The notes under the pieces: model-generated
What the model was told of the DNA's origin: nothing
Seen by the model: only the letters and a program-made list of their open reading frames with translations
Databases searched by the model: none
NCBI RefSeq assembly: GCF_049472135.1
Contig: NZ_JBMOVV010000013.1
Span: 15,624-79,623, forward strand
Length of the DNA stretch: 64,000 bases
Direction of reading: 5' to 3'
DNA from: Arcobacter_B sp049472135
Lineage (GTDB): Bacteria; Campylobacterota; Campylobacteria; Campylobacterales; Arcobacteraceae
Program-made: the position numbers and the translations under genes
Shown here: one piece after another, positions 43,934 to 53,499 of the stretch
Numbering within the stretch: the first letter of the stretch is position 1
How the letters are laid out: every line of letters starts with the position of its first letter

Positions 43934-44926
43934 CTAGTTAGTTGCTACGTGAACACCCATATCTACTAATCTAGTAGAGTATCCCCACTCATTGTCATAC
44001 CAAGATAGAACTTTTACCATATTTCCTTCAATAACTTGAATAGTATCTAAAGGAACAACAGTTGATAATTGCTCACCGTTAAAGTCAGAACTTACTCTAT
44101 ACTCTTCATCAATTCCTAAAATTCCTTTTAAAGAACCAGTTGAAGCTTCTTTAAATGCAGCTTGAATTTCTTCTAAAGTTACATCTTTTTTAAGAGTTAC
44201 TGTTAAATCAACTAGTGATACATTTGGAGTTGGAACTCTAATTGCTTGACCGTTTAATTTACCATTTAAGTGTGGCATTACTTTTCCAATTGCTTTTGCA
44301 GCACCAGTACTAGCTGGAGTTAAGTTAGTAGCACCTGCTCTACCTTTTCTTGGATCTTTTTTATCTTTTGCATCTAAAATTGGTTGAGATGAAGTGTATG
44401 AGTGAATAGTAGTCATTAAACCTTTTTCAATTCCAAATACATCATCTAAAACTTTTGCAACTGGTGCTAAACCATTTGTAGTACAAGAAGCATTAGATAC
44501 GATTGCTTGACCTGCATAAGTCTCTTCATTTGCTCCCATAACAAATGTAGGAGTATCATCTTTTGCTGGTGCAGACATTACAACTTTTTTAACTCCTGCA
44601 TCAATATATGCTTGACATTTTTCTTGTGTTAAGAATGCTCCCGTACACTCTAAAACAACATCAGCACCATATTGGGCAAAGTTTAACTTAGCTGGATCTC
44701 TTTCTGCTAATAATTTAGCTTTGTCATTTCCAATACAAACATACCCATCTTTTACTACAACATCTGCATTCCCATGTACAGTGTCATACTTAAGGTTGTA
44801 TTGAATCATTTCCTCGCTACCACTTGCATTAACAGCTACTAATTCAACATCATCTCTACTTGCTACAATTTTAGCAACACATCTTCCAATTCTTCCTAAT
44901 CCGTTAATTGCAACTTTAACAGCCAT
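43934..44926 (-). CDS. gapA: Glyceraldehyde-3-phosphate dehydrogenase
   Basis: 330 residues, phosphorylating GAPDH. NAD motif INGLGRIGRCVAKI, catalytic Cys in SNASCTTNGLAPVAKVL, and WYDNEWGYSTRLVDM at the end. It is first gene of the glycolytic run and divergent from nadD. Confidence 0.97.
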   Translation of the reverse strand: MAVKVAINGLGRIGRCVAKIVASRDDVELVAVNASGSEEMIQYNLKYDTVHGNADVVVKDGYVCIGNDKAKLLAERDPAKLNFAQYGADVVLECTGAFLTQEKCQAYIDAGVKKVVMSAPAKDDTPTFVMGANEETYAGQAIVSNASCTTNGLAPVAKVLDDVFGIEKGLMTTIHSYTSSQPILDAKDKKDPRKGRAGATNLTPASTGAAKAIGKVMPHLNGKLNGQAIRVPTPNVSLVDLTVTLKKDVTLEEIQAAFKEASTGSLKGILGIDEEYRVSSDFNGEQLSTVVPLDTIQVIEGNMVKVLSWYDNEWGYSTRLVDMGVHVATN

Positions 44927-45015
44927 ATTTTCCCTTTATTTAAATCTTAATGGTAGATATTTTATCCAAAAATTGCTATAATATTATTTAAGTAAATAAC
45001 AAAGGTTTTAAATAG

Positions 45016-45555
45016 GTGCATTTAGCAATATTTGGTGGCAGTTTTGACCCTGTTCATATCGCGCATGTAAAAATTGTTGATGAAGCATTAAAGCAGTTAG
45101 AAATTGACAAGCTTATTGTTGTTCCAACATATTTAAATCCTTTTAAAACTAACTATCATTTAGAACCAAAAACTAGATATGAGTTACTAAAAAAAATATT
45201 TCAAAAAAATGAAAAAATTGAAATTTCTGATTTTGAGATAGATCAAAATGAAGCAGTTCCTTCTATAAAAACTGTTAATCATTTAAAAAACTTATATAAA
45301 CCATCAAAAATCTATCTTATAATTGGTGCTGATAATCTAAAAAGTTTAGAGAAATGGTACAAATTTGATGAATTAAATTCACTAGTAGAATTTGTGGTTG
45401 CAACTAGGGATGGTTACAAAAATGATAAATTAGATAGTTATAAAGTTTTGAATGTTAATATTGATATTAGTTCTTCAAAACTTAGGGAAGAATTTGACTT
45501 AAATTTTATTCCCTATCAGATAAAAGATGATATTATACATCATATAAAAACATGA
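45016..45555 (+). CDS. nadD: Nicotinate-nucleotide adenylyltransferase
   Basis: 179 residues, GTG start with AAAGG upstream. Makes nicotinate adenine dinucleotide in NAD synthesis. Nucleotidyltransferase motifs: GGSFDPVHIAHVKI (the H-x-x-H site), LIIGADNLKSLEKWYKFDEL and ISSSKLREEF. A TTG-started rsfS follows after 13 bp, the usual nadD-rsfS pairing. Confidence 0.94.
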   Translation: MHLAIFGGSFDPVHIAHVKIVDEALKQLEIDKLIVVPTYLNPFKTNYHLEPKTRYELLKKIFQKNEKIEISDFEIDQNEAVPSIKTVNHLKNLYKPSKIYLIIGADNLKSLEKWYKFDELNSLVEFVVATRDGYKNDKLDSYKVLNVNIDISSSKLREEFDLNFIPYQIKDDIIHHIKT

Positions 45556-45568
45556 AAAAAGGTAAACT

Positions 45569-45892
45569 TTGAACGAAAGAATTGAAAAGATAAAACAAGT
45601 ACTTGACGATAAAAAAGCTGAAAGTATTGAAGTTATTGACTTAACAAACAAAGACTATATTGTTGATTATGTTGTAATTGCAACAACATTAAACCCAAAA
45701 CATGGTTTTTCATTATTAAACTACTTAAAAACAGAATTAAAACCTTTAGGTGAAGAGTTTATAAGAGTTGATGAAAATGATGATTGGACAATTATAGATT
45801 TAGGTGATATGTTTATTAACCTAATGAATGAACAAGCAAGAGTAAAATACTCACTAGAAGAGTTCTTAAGTGAACTAGAAGAGAAAAAGTAA
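45569..45892 (+). CDS. rsfS: Ribosomal silencing factor
   Basis: 107 residues, TTG start with AAAAAGG upstream. RsfS/Iojap binds L14 and blocks subunit joining in starvation. Segments: IEVIDLTNKDYIVDYVVIATT, KPLGEEFIRVDENDDWTIIDLGDMFINLM. Follows nadD as in many bacteria. Confidence 0.92.
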   Translation: MNERIEKIKQVLDDKKAESIEVIDLTNKDYIVDYVVIATTLNPKHGFSLLNYLKTELKPLGEEFIRVDENDDWTIIDLGDMFINLMNEQARVKYSLEEFLSELEEKK

Positions 45893-45906
45893 TACGTATA
45901 AAAAAA

Positions 45907-45926
45907 GGAGAGTAAAACTACTCTCC
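45907..45926 (-). terminator. Terminator of the argS unit
   Basis: Perfect 8-bp stem GGAGAGTA (45907-45914) / TACTCTCC (45919-45926) with a 4-nt loop and a T7 run on the minus strand. The stem overlaps the stop codon of the 39-residue ORF. Confidence 0.85.
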
Positions 45927-46037
45927 TCCTCTCATAACTTTATTGTAATTAGATGTAGCATCTTTAGCTCCACCCATATATCCTGTAGCAATTGCAATAC
46001 CTATTACTAAAGCAAAAATTACTAAAAACCATTTCAT
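45918..46037 (-). CDS. Small (39-residue) membrane protein coupled to argS
   Basis: The ATG at 46037 overlaps the argS stop as TAATG, with GGAG eleven bases upstream. The product has one hydrophobic helix (MKWFLVIFALVIGIAIATGY) followed by a short polar tail MGGAKDATSNYNKVMRGGE, giving an N-in or N-out single-span protein. It ends in the argS terminator. No family recognised; coding is supported by start coupling, codon use and the clean helix. Confidence 0.65.
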   Translation of the reverse strand: MKWFLVIFALVIGIAIATGYMGGAKDATSNYNKVMRGGE

Positions 46038-47626
46038 TACATAATCTCCTTAGCTTTTATTCCTAATAAAGATAATCCAACTTTAATACTTAATTCAGCC
46101 ATTGATAAGGCTTTTAAGTAAACATTTTGGTTCTTTGAACCTACTACTTTATTATCATTATAGAATCTATGTACTGACGATGCAAGAGAGTATAAATAAT
46201 CAGTTACTTTTTGCATATCTCTTTTTGTAAATGCATCTTCAAGTACAGTTCCTAATAATAGCGATTCATATATTAAATTTAATCCATCTTCGTTTAGATT
46301 ATCAAATTTCTCATTTTTTATATCTTCAATACTAAGTTCAGCTTTTTTGAATACTTGATTAATTCTAGCATGGGCATAGTTAATATAAAAAATTGGATTT
46401 GTTGAATCTTGATTTTTTAACATATCAACATCAAAATCTAAATGAGTATCACTCTTCTTAGTTAAGAAAATAAATCTTAATGCATCTGAACCAATTTCAG
46501 CAGTTATATCAGACATTAAGATAACGTTACCTGCTCTTTTTGACATTTTATAAGGTTCACCACCTTTTAATAATTGTACCATTTGAGAAAGTAAAACTTC
46601 TAACTTAGAAGAATCATTACCTAAAAATTCAACTGCAGCATTAACTCTTTTGATATAACCATGGTGGTCTGCACCCCAAATATTAATATATCTGTCATAT
46701 GGTCTATCATATTTATTTTTGTGGTAAATTATATCACCAGCTAAGTATGTAGGGATTCCATTATCTCTTACTACAACTCTATCACTATCATCACCATATT
46801 GCGTTGATTTTAAATATGTTTTACCATCTTTCTCATATAAAGAACCATTATTTTCTAATACTTCTTTTGTCTTATCCCAAGAAACATATAAAGATTTTTC
46901 AGATACAAAATTGTTAAATTCTACACCTAAATCTTTTAAATCTTTAACTATAATTTCCATCACTAAATCTTTAGCAAAGAATGCAATATCTTTATATTTT
47001 GATTCATCATAGATAGCATCTTTTCCAAATTTTTCAATAACTACTTTTGCAATATCAATTAAGTAATCACCTCTATAATAAGTTTCTGGATATTCAACAT
47101 TTTCTTCAAAAATAAAATCTCTTGCTGCTAAAGCTACTGAAAGACCTAAAAGGTCCATTTGTGCACCAGCATCATTGATATAATATTCAGTAGTTATATC
47201 ATAACCTAAATAATCACCAACTCTAAATAAAGTATCACCAAAAATTGCTCCTCTTGCATGACCTATATGTAAAGGACCAGTAGGATTAGCAGATACATAC
47301 TCTAATAAAATTTTCTCATTTTTATCTTCTGCTTTTGCAAAATCCATTTGTTTAGTTAGTGCTTCATCAACTAATGATTCTAAAAAAGCTGTTGATAACT
47401 TGAAGTTAATAAACCCTTTAACAGCTTCAACTTTTTCAAACATAGAACAATCAGCAAATTTACTTGCTAATTCTTCTGCAATAATCATAGGTGATTTTCT
47501 AAACTCTTTTGCTAGCGAAAATGCAACAGGTGTTGCATAGTGTCCTAAAGTAATATCTTTTGGTTTTTCTAAAACTACTTCTCTCTCTAAAGTTTTTTCA
47601 ATAAATTCTTTTACTAAATTCTGCAA
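46037..47626 (-). CDS. argS: Arginine-tRNA ligase
   Basis: 529 residues, class I synthetase. N-terminal Arg-specific domain, HIGH-type motif in ANPTGPLHIGHARGAIFGD, KMSKS-like YKMSKRAGNVILMSD, and a DALR anticodon-binding tail (YFNYAHARINQVF-like segment and SSVHRFYNDNKVV). It follows tatA by 9 bp and ends coupled to a small membrane protein. Confidence 0.96.
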   Translation of the reverse strand: MQNLVKEFIEKTLEREVVLEKPKDITLGHYATPVAFSLAKEFRKSPMIIAEELASKFADCSMFEKVEAVKGFINFKLSTAFLESLVDEALTKQMDFAKAEDKNEKILLEYVSANPTGPLHIGHARGAIFGDTLFRVGDYLGYDITTEYYINDAGAQMDLLGLSVALAARDFIFEENVEYPETYYRGDYLIDIAKVVIEKFGKDAIYDESKYKDIAFFAKDLVMEIIVKDLKDLGVEFNNFVSEKSLYVSWDKTKEVLENNGSLYEKDGKTYLKSTQYGDDSDRVVVRDNGIPTYLAGDIIYHKNKYDRPYDRYINIWGADHHGYIKRVNAAVEFLGNDSSKLEVLLSQMVQLLKGGEPYKMSKRAGNVILMSDITAEIGSDALRFIFLTKKSDTHLDFDVDMLKNQDSTNPIFYINYAHARINQVFKKAELSIEDIKNEKFDNLNEDGLNLIYESLLLGTVLEDAFTKRDMQKVTDYLYSLASSVHRFYNDNKVVGSKNQNVYLKALSMAELSIKVGLSLLGIKAKEIM

Positions 47627-47635
47627 TTTCTTCTC

Positions 47636-47863
47636 TTATACTGTTTTTGATTCGTTTTTATCTTCTGATTTAACTTCAGCTTTTTTCTCTAACTCATCAG
47701 CTTTTTTTGTATCAGCAACTGGTTCATCATCTTTAACAGCATTTTTAAAATTCTTAATTCCTGATCCTAAACCTTTTGCAAGTTCTGGTATTTTCTTACC
47801 ACCAAACAGTAGTAAAACTACTAAAGCTATTAAAATCCATTCCATACCACCTGGCATACCCAT
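47636..47863 (-). CDS. tatA: Twin-arginine translocase subunit TatA
   Basis: 75 residues. One N-terminal membrane helix (MEWILIALVVLLLFGGKKIPELAKGLG), with the hinge FGGKKIPELAKGLGSGIKNFK and an acidic, Lys-rich tail. Forms the translocation pore for folded proteins with TatBC, which are not in the window. Upstream of argS. Confidence 0.95.
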   Translation of the reverse strand: MGMPGGMEWILIALVVLLLFGGKKIPELAKGLGSGIKNFKNAVKDDEPVADTKKADELEKKAEVKSEDKNESKTV

Positions 47864-47953
47864 GAGAAATCCTTATAATTAATTTTTAATTTTTATCAAA
47901 TATTATATCTTCTTAATCCTTAAAAAAAATGATTAAGATAATGTGTAAGAAAT

Positions 47954-48340
47954 TTACTTAAGAAAGAAATTTAAAAGTTTGTAAGCGCTTCCTGCAGCTA
48001 TTACTGTTCCGAATAAATTTAAAAACATATTTGAAAAAGCCAAGAAAATTGATGTATTAAATAGTAAATAAGACTCAATTGCGAAAGTTGAGTAAGTAGT
48101 TAGCGCACCTAAAAAACCCGTAGTTAAAAATACTTTTAAATTCTCATTAACAGCAAAATGATTAAAATAAGCAAATAGCAAACCAATTAAAAAAGAACCT
48201 ATAATATTTACTAATAATACTCCAATAGGAAACTCTAAAGGAATATACTTATTACTTAAGTGAACACTATAAGCTCTAGCAATTGCACCAAGGAAACCTC
48301 CTGTTCCAATTGCTAAAATAGTTTGCCAACTAAGAGACAT
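47954..48340 (-). CDS. crcB: Fluoride ion exporter
   Basis: 128 residues with four helices. CrcB/Fluc channel segments: GTGGFLGAIARAYSV, NIIGSFLIGLLFAYF and TTGFLGALTTYSTFAIES. A dual-topology dimer expels fluoride. Start overlaps the acyltransferase stop by 11 bp. Confidence 0.93.
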   Translation of the reverse strand: MSLSWQTILAIGTGGFLGAIARAYSVHLSNKYIPLEFPIGVLLVNIIGSFLIGLLFAYFNHFAVNENLKVFLTTGFLGALTTYSTFAIESYLLFNTSIFLAFSNMFLNLFGTVIAAGSAYKLLNFFLK

Positions 48341-49016
48341 CTTTAGCTAGCTCTTCTTGAAAAACTTTATTCATTTTTTCTTCTGTTTGTTCAAACCAAT
48401 CTGTTTTTTTATCAGCTTGTACGGGTTCTAAATAAACAACTTTTACAATACCTGGCTGAGCTTCAAGTTTTTTAGAATCTAAAATTTTTCTTGTATTAAA
48501 AAGAAGTACTGGTTGAACTTTTAAACCATGTTTATTTGCAACCATTTTTGCACCTGGTTTAAAAGATAACAGTTCTTTACCATTTGATCTAGTTCCTTCA
48601 GGGAACATTGCAATAGGTCTTCCTTTACTTAATCTATCTTTTGTTTCTTTTAATAAATGAATAATACCCGCTTTGTTTTCTCTATCAATACTAATCATTC
48701 TTGGTGCTTTTATAATATGCCCAAAAAAGAATAAATCAGATATCTCTTTTTTTGCTACCCATGCTAAGTCTCTTGTATGAATATATTCCATTACAATAAT
48801 ATCTAGTAAAGATTGATGATTTAAGATAACCATATCACATGATGGATCAAGTTTTCCATGTTCTTCTAGTTTTATACCTAAAAACCACATTTGAAGTTTC
48901 ATCCAAATTTTAATTATCTTATGAGTATGATTTCTAAATGCATACATAGCAACTACAGTAATTGCTACTGTAATTGAAAATTGAATTACAATTATTATTC
49001 CTCTAATTTTCTTCAA
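48330..49016 (-). CDS. plsC: 1-acyl-sn-glycerol-3-phosphate acyltransferase
   Basis: 228 residues with an N-terminal membrane helix. The acyltransferase HX4D box is ILNHQSLLDI and the phosphate-binding box is AMFPEGTRSNGKELLSFKPGA. Adds the second acyl chain to make phosphatidic acid at the inner membrane. Overlaps its neighbours on both sides (11 and 14 bp), so it is operonic. Confidence 0.93.
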   Translation of the reverse strand: MKKIRGIIIVIQFSITVAITVVAMYAFRNHTHKIIKIWMKLQMWFLGIKLEEHGKLDPSCDMVILNHQSLLDIIVMEYIHTRDLAWVAKKEISDLFFFGHIIKAPRMISIDRENKAGIIHLLKETKDRLSKGRPIAMFPEGTRSNGKELLSFKPGAKMVANKHGLKVQPVLLFNTRKILDSKKLEAQPGIVKVVYLEPVQADKKTDWFEQTEEKMNKVFQEELAKDVS

Positions 49017-50070
49017 AGTTCTCTTCCTTTACCCAACCAATAAACTTATTGTCAACACCCATTATTTTAATAAAATCATTTTTACTATTTAAAACTTCAA
49101 CTTTTTGCTTTTCATCTAACTTAAAGAAGATTGTTGAATTTTTTGTAGGTAAGATATAAATAAATGTATCTTTTTTAACAATTCCTGTTTTATTTGGCAT
49201 TAAATATATAGAAGTAATTATGAATAAAATAATTGTAATAAATAAATAAATTTTATTTCTTTTAATTATATAGACAATTAAAAATATAATAAATAAAGCA
49301 GCAACTGCCATCTTTTTATATTTTTCAAAACTTGAATCATTTGGATTTAAATCTGTTTGTGTACTTACTAATTCATTTTGTAAAATTAAAGGAATAGTAA
49401 CTGTTTGAAGACTTTTAGTTGTTGTATTGTAATAATTAAAAACAACTTTCTTTTTATGTACAGGCATTACAAAATAGTAAATCAAATTTTGTTCTGGATA
49501 ATTATCTGTTAATTTTGATACACCTTGTTCTTCAATTCCTTGTAATTTAAAATCTTCAAGGTTTGAACCTATGGCATCTATATCAATAATAGTTAAAGAC
49601 TCTTTATTATTATACTGCTTAGTTTTATACGCTTTTAACTTTAAATCTTTTGCAATAATATTAGTAAATCTCTTATCACCTTTTGCTATATCAGAATAGT
49701 TAATCTGAACAGAACTTAATACGCTTCTATCAATTAATTGACCATTTTTTTCTAAACTTACAGTTAAATTTGGTATTTGAAAGTTATTTGAGTTTGCTTT
49801 AAAATGAAAAGCATTTTCATATACATTATCACTAACTTTAGTCCAAGAGCTGTTTGAATTTAATGGTTTTATATTCCCATCATTAAAAGATGTTTTAATT
49901 TCATCAAAATATTTAGTTGTTATTAATGCTTTTACAACAACTTCAAATCTTTGATTTTTATATACATTTTTAGGAACACTTTTATAAGATAGATATAGAT
50001 TTTTTGCAGCGAATAGATTTATTGAAAATATTAAGTTTATAAAGATAAGTGTAGTTATTATTTTTTTCAT
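49003..50070 (-). CDS. Membrane-anchored periplasmic protein with SH3-like tail
   Basis: 355 residues. A signal peptide (to about Ala22) is followed by a beta-rich periplasmic part that recalls the N terminus of BatD-type proteins. Two membrane helices follow (about 253-268 and 272-292), then a C-terminal 55-residue segment like a bacterial SH3 domain (IYILPTKNSTIFFKLDEKQK, ending GWVKEENF). BatD relation is a weak impression; function unknown. Overlaps plsC by 14 bp. Confidence 0.65.
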   Translation of the reverse strand: MKKIITTLIFINLIFSINLFAAKNLYLSYKSVPKNVYKNQRFEVVVKALITTKYFDEIKTSFNDGNIKPLNSNSSWTKVSDNVYENAFHFKANSNNFQIPNLTVSLEKNGQLIDRSVLSSVQINYSDIAKGDKRFTNIIAKDLKLKAYKTKQYNNKESLTIIDIDAIGSNLEDFKLQGIEEQGVSKLTDNYPEQNLIYYFVMPVHKKKVVFNYYNTTTKSLQTVTIPLILQNELVSTQTDLNPNDSSFEKYKKMAVAALFIIFLIVYIIKRNKIYLFITIILFIITSIYLMPNKTGIVKKDTFIYILPTKNSTIFFKLDEKQKVEVLNSKNDFIKIMGVDNKFIGWVKEENFEEN

Positions 50071-50088
50071 AATTACTTTTGTTTTTAA

Positions 50089-50109
50089 GAAGATAGAAAA
50101 TCTATCTTC
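50089..50109 (-). terminator. Hairpin after purQ
   Basis: Perfect 9-bp stem GAAGATAGA (50089-50097) / TCTATCTTC (50101-50109), 3-nt loop, immediately past the purQ stop. T tract is weak. Confidence 0.5.
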
Positions 50110-50781
50110 TTATTGTAAAAAACCTTTTAACATTTTTACACCATCATCACAACCAAGTAAATCTTCAATTGCTCTTTCTGGGTGTGGCATTAAACCAAAA
50201 ACATTTTTAGATTCATTACAAATACCTGCAATATTTGCAACTGAACCATTAATGCTCATGTCTTTACCATTTTCATCACAATATTTTAATAAAATTTGAC
50301 CATTCTCTTCTAATTGTGCTAAACCTTTTTCATCAATAAAGTAGTTTCCATCATGGTGTGCAACTGGAATATTTACTACTTCATCTTTTTTCATTAAAGA
50401 TAAAAAGTTATTGTCATTGTTTACAACTCTTAAATTATTATATTTAGAGATAAAGTGTAAAGAGTTATTTCTTTTCATAGCACCTGGTAATAAACCAGCT
50501 TCTAATAAAATTTGGAAACCATTACAAATACCTAAAATTTTACCACCATTAGCAGCATAATTTTGAACTGAATCCATGATATTTGCAAATCTAGCAATTG
50601 CTCCTGATCTTAAATAGTCTCCATAAGAAAATCCACCAGGAATTACTAATAAATCAGTATCTGCTGGGATGTTTTTTTCTTTATGCCAAACTATTTCAAC
50701 TTCTGCACCTAATTTCTCAAAAGCATATTGAGTATCATATTCACAATTAGTTCCTGGAAATTGTAATACTGAAACTTTCAT
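50110..50781 (-). CDS. purQ: Phosphoribosylformylglycinamidine synthase, glutaminase subunit
   Basis: 223 residues, class I glutamine amidotransferase of the small-subunit type. The catalytic Cys is in KILGICNGFQILLEAGLLPG; the His and Glu are in GLMPHPERAIED. FPGTNCEYDTQYAF at the start is typical. Works with PurS (adjacent) and PurL (not here). Confidence 0.96.
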   Translation of the reverse strand: MKVSVLQFPGTNCEYDTQYAFEKLGAEVEIVWHKEKNIPADTDLLVIPGGFSYGDYLRSGAIARFANIMDSVQNYAANGGKILGICNGFQILLEAGLLPGAMKRNNSLHFISKYNNLRVVNNDNNFLSLMKKDEVVNIPVAHHDGNYFIDEKGLAQLEENGQILLKYCDENGKDMSINGSVANIAGICNESKNVFGLMPHPERAIEDLLGCDDGVKMLKGFLQ

Positions 50782-50782
50782 A

Positions 50783-51028
50783 TTAACCTACTATTTCTAT
50801 TTCGTAATCTTCAATAACAGTGTTAGCAAGAAGCTTCTCACACATCTTTACAACTTCTTCTTTTGCTTCAGCTTCATTAGTAGAACTCAATTCCATAATA
50901 ATTTGTTTACCAATTCTTACATCCTTAACTACTTCTTTAAATCCTAAAGTATCTAATGCGTGATGTGTTGCTTTACCTTGATCGTCTAATACACCTTGTT
51001 TTAATGCTACGTTTACAATTGCTTTCAT
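50783..51028 (-). CDS. purS: Phosphoribosylformylglycinamidine synthase subunit
   Basis: 81 residues: MKAIVNVALKQGVLDDQGKA and LGFKEVVKDVRIGKQIIMEL are characteristic of PurS, which bridges PurL and PurQ. It lies 1 bp upstream of purQ and downstream of purC. Confidence 0.95.
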   Translation of the reverse strand: MKAIVNVALKQGVLDDQGKATHHALDTLGFKEVVKDVRIGKQIIMELSSTNEAEAKEEVVKMCEKLLANTVIEDYEIEIVG

Positions 51029-51070
51029 ATATTCCCTTCTCTTTAATATTTTTGCGATTATATCTAAATT

Positions 51071-51094
51071 TCTCTCTTTAATTGTTTAGAGAGA
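51071..51094 (-). terminator. Hairpin after purC
   Basis: Stem TCTCTCT (51071-51077) / AGAGAGA (51088-51094), 10-nt loop, just past the purC stop, with few T residues after it. May allow read-through to purS. Confidence 0.4.
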
Positions 51095-51098
51095 TTCT

Positions 51099-52052
51099 TT
51101 ATTTACTTAATCTGTTTTGAATTGTTGTATATCCACTTAAGATTTTGTCTTTAATTTCTTGTGGAACAACTACATTTAACTTCTCACCAGCGTTTAAACT
51201 TTTTGCTTGTTCTTTCCAATTTTGTTCTTTACCAAAATCTCTAAGAATTTGTTTATCCATAGAAATATAGTTTTTAGAATCAAAATCAGCTTTTGCAATA
51301 AATCTTGAGCTTTCAGGAGTTAAAACTTCATCACCTAATAACCATTCACCTTTAGAGTTAACAAATACTTCAAATTTAGTATCTACTACGATAATTTCAT
51401 TCTCTAAAGCAAATTCACTGAATTGTTTAAATAAATTTTCTAAACTATTAATAATTTCAGGGAATTGGTCTCTAACTTTTTTAGAGTTTAAAGGTACATC
51501 CTTTACACCTTTTGTAGTAGGAGTAAAGATTGGATTTTCAAATTTGTGCCATTGTGGTAAATCAGAAGTTAATTCTAAACCATAAGGGTCATTTCCATTT
51601 TGGCAAGCATCAAATAATGAACCTGTTAAATAGTTTCTGAAAATGAATTCAAATTGAACAACATCACCATCAATTTCAGCTTCTAATGGCTTACATAATT
51701 CCATCATCTGACATCTTGGAGCAATCTGTAAAGATTGGTCAATTTTTTCATTTAAGATTGCTGTTTTGATTCCAGCTTTATTAGCAAATAATGCTCCACT
51801 ATTAGAAATAGCTGTTTGTGAAATACCCTTACCTTCGATTTCTAAATTTAATGGTATATCAAATACAGAACATCTATCACTTCTTACTAAAAGAACTTTT
51901 GGCTCATCACCTGGACAAGTATAAAGATCAGCATTTTTACCAATGTAAAAAAGGTTATAACCTAAATTTTCTAACTCATCAAGACCTTTTTGAGATGTTG
52001 TTTTTTTAGATTCTGGCCAAAGACCAAGTGATATAATATCACTAATTTTCAT
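51099..52052 (-). CDS. purC: SAICAR synthetase
   Basis: 317 residues, longer than the usual 240 because of extra N- and C-terminal parts, as in other Campylobacterota. Family sites: VLLVRSDRCSVFDIPLNLEI, FEFIFRNYLTGSLFDACQNG, KDVPLNSKKVRDQFPEI, and IIVVDTKFEVFVN with LLGDEVLTPESSRF. Step 8 of purine synthesis. Upstream of purS and purQ. Confidence 0.93.
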   Translation of the reverse strand: MKISDIISLGLWPESKKTTSQKGLDELENLGYNLFYIGKNADLYTCPGDEPKVLLVRSDRCSVFDIPLNLEIEGKGISQTAISNSGALFANKAGIKTAILNEKIDQSLQIAPRCQMMELCKPLEAEIDGDVVQFEFIFRNYLTGSLFDACQNGNDPYGLELTSDLPQWHKFENPIFTPTTKGVKDVPLNSKKVRDQFPEIINSLENLFKQFSEFALENEIIVVDTKFEVFVNSKGEWLLGDEVLTPESSRFIAKADFDSKNYISMDKQILRDFGKEQNWKEQAKSLNAGEKLNVVVPQEIKDKILSGYTTIQNRLSK

Positions 52053-52083
52053 TAATTCCCCCTACAAGTGTAATAAGTAAAAT

Positions 52084-53385
52084 TTACTTATTCATAATAA
52101 TTAAACTTTTTAAGATACCAATTGATGTATTTAATTGATTGTCTTTTAAAACATCTTCTTTTGAAACTATTTTCTTATCAGATTTCTTTTCTTCTTTTTT
52201 CTTTTCTTCTTTACCCTCAACTTTTTCAAGTTCACCTTCAAGGTGTTTTTTTAAGTCAGCTTCTTTTATTTTAAATTCAGAATTTGAATCTTGTGGAACT
52301 TCACCAGAATAGGCAATTACATCAGGTGTAACTCCCGTTGCTTGGATTGTTCTTCCACTTGGTAAATAGTATTTTGCTATTGTTAATTTTATATTTTCAC
52401 TTCTATCTTTTGTGATTGGTAAAACTGCTTGAACAGAACCTTTTCCAAAAGTTTTCTCTCCAATTACAATTGCTCTTTTGTGGTCTTGTAAAGAACCACT
52501 TACAATTTCAGAAGCAGATGCTGAACCTGCATTTACTAAAACTACTACAGGCTTTTTAGTTATCGTACCAGAAACAGTTGCTGAGAACTTTTCTTCTGTA
52601 CTTTCATCTCTACCTTTTTGAGAAACAATTACTCCCTCATCTACAAATAAGTCTACTGTTCCTATTGCTTGAGATAATAATCCACCTGGATTATTTCTTA
52701 AATCTAAAACAATTCCATCAATATCTTTTTCATTTTCTTTAATAGCTTTTTCTAAACCATCTACTACTTTAGAATCAAAACTACTAACTCTTAAATAAAG
52801 TAGTTTTTCACCTTCAATTTTCTTTGCAAAAACTGATTCTACTTTAATTATATCTCTTGTGATTTTTATTTTAAGAGGTTTATTTTCTCCCTCTCTTACA
52901 ATTGTAAGAAAGATATCTGTTTGAGGTTTACCTCTCATTAAAGATACGGCTTCATCTAAAGTCATATTTAATGTAGCTTGGTCATCAATTTTTAGAATAA
53001 TGTCAGAGGCTTTTATACCTGCTTTATAAGCTGGAGTATCATCAATAGGAGAAATAACAGTTAATGCTCCATCTCTCATACCAACAGTGATTCCTAAACC
53101 ACCAAACTCACCTTTAGTTTGAATACTCATCTCTTTAGAAGCTTTTTTATCAAGGAAACTTGAATGAGCATCAAGTTCTTGCATTAAACCTTTTAAAGAT
53201 TTATTTACTATTTCTTGTAATTTAATATCATCAACATAATATTTTTCAACAGTTCCAATAACTTTTGTCATTTTTGATAAAGATTCAAACCTTGTTGGTT
53301 CTTCCTCTAATTGCTCACTGTTTTTAGCTAAAACTGCTTGTGTTAATGTAATTACTAAAGTTGAAGCTAATATTAGTTTTTTCAT
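52084..53385 (-). CDS. ctpA: S41-family C-terminal processing protease
   Basis: 433 residues. Signal peptide to about Ala20, then a PDZ domain (about 90-170, FGGLGITVGMRDGALTVISP) and an S41 domain with the nucleophile Ser in NAGSASASEIVSGSLQDHK and the base Lys in GEKTFGKGSVQA. A highly charged Lys/Glu tail follows (about 375-410). Periplasmic processing enzyme. Downstream is purC after 31 bp. Confidence 0.93.
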   Translation of the reverse strand: MKKLILASTLVITLTQAVLAKNSEQLEEEPTRFESLSKMTKVIGTVEKYYVDDIKLQEIVNKSLKGLMQELDAHSSFLDKKASKEMSIQTKGEFGGLGITVGMRDGALTVISPIDDTPAYKAGIKASDIILKIDDQATLNMTLDEAVSLMRGKPQTDIFLTIVREGENKPLKIKITRDIIKVESVFAKKIEGEKLLYLRVSSFDSKVVDGLEKAIKENEKDIDGIVLDLRNNPGGLLSQAIGTVDLFVDEGVIVSQKGRDESTEEKFSATVSGTITKKPVVVLVNAGSASASEIVSGSLQDHKRAIVIGEKTFGKGSVQAVLPITKDRSENIKLTIAKYYLPSGRTIQATGVTPDVIAYSGEVPQDSNSEFKIKEADLKKHLEGELEKVEGKEEKKKEEKKSDKKIVSKEDVLKDNQLNTSIGILKSLIIMNK

Positions 53386-53499
53386 TTTGAATATAACCTT
53401 TTAAATTTATAAAGATAGATTATACAAAAAATTTTATAAAAGTAAGATTTTATCAAAAATTTTGTAATATACATCTATATTATAAAGAGGTTAATTATT

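Noticed and set aside
51053..51058. TGCGAT upstream of purS, like the regulon half-site
   Set aside because: Only one hexamer; the positions 11 bp to either side do not match and no -10 lies 10 nt away.
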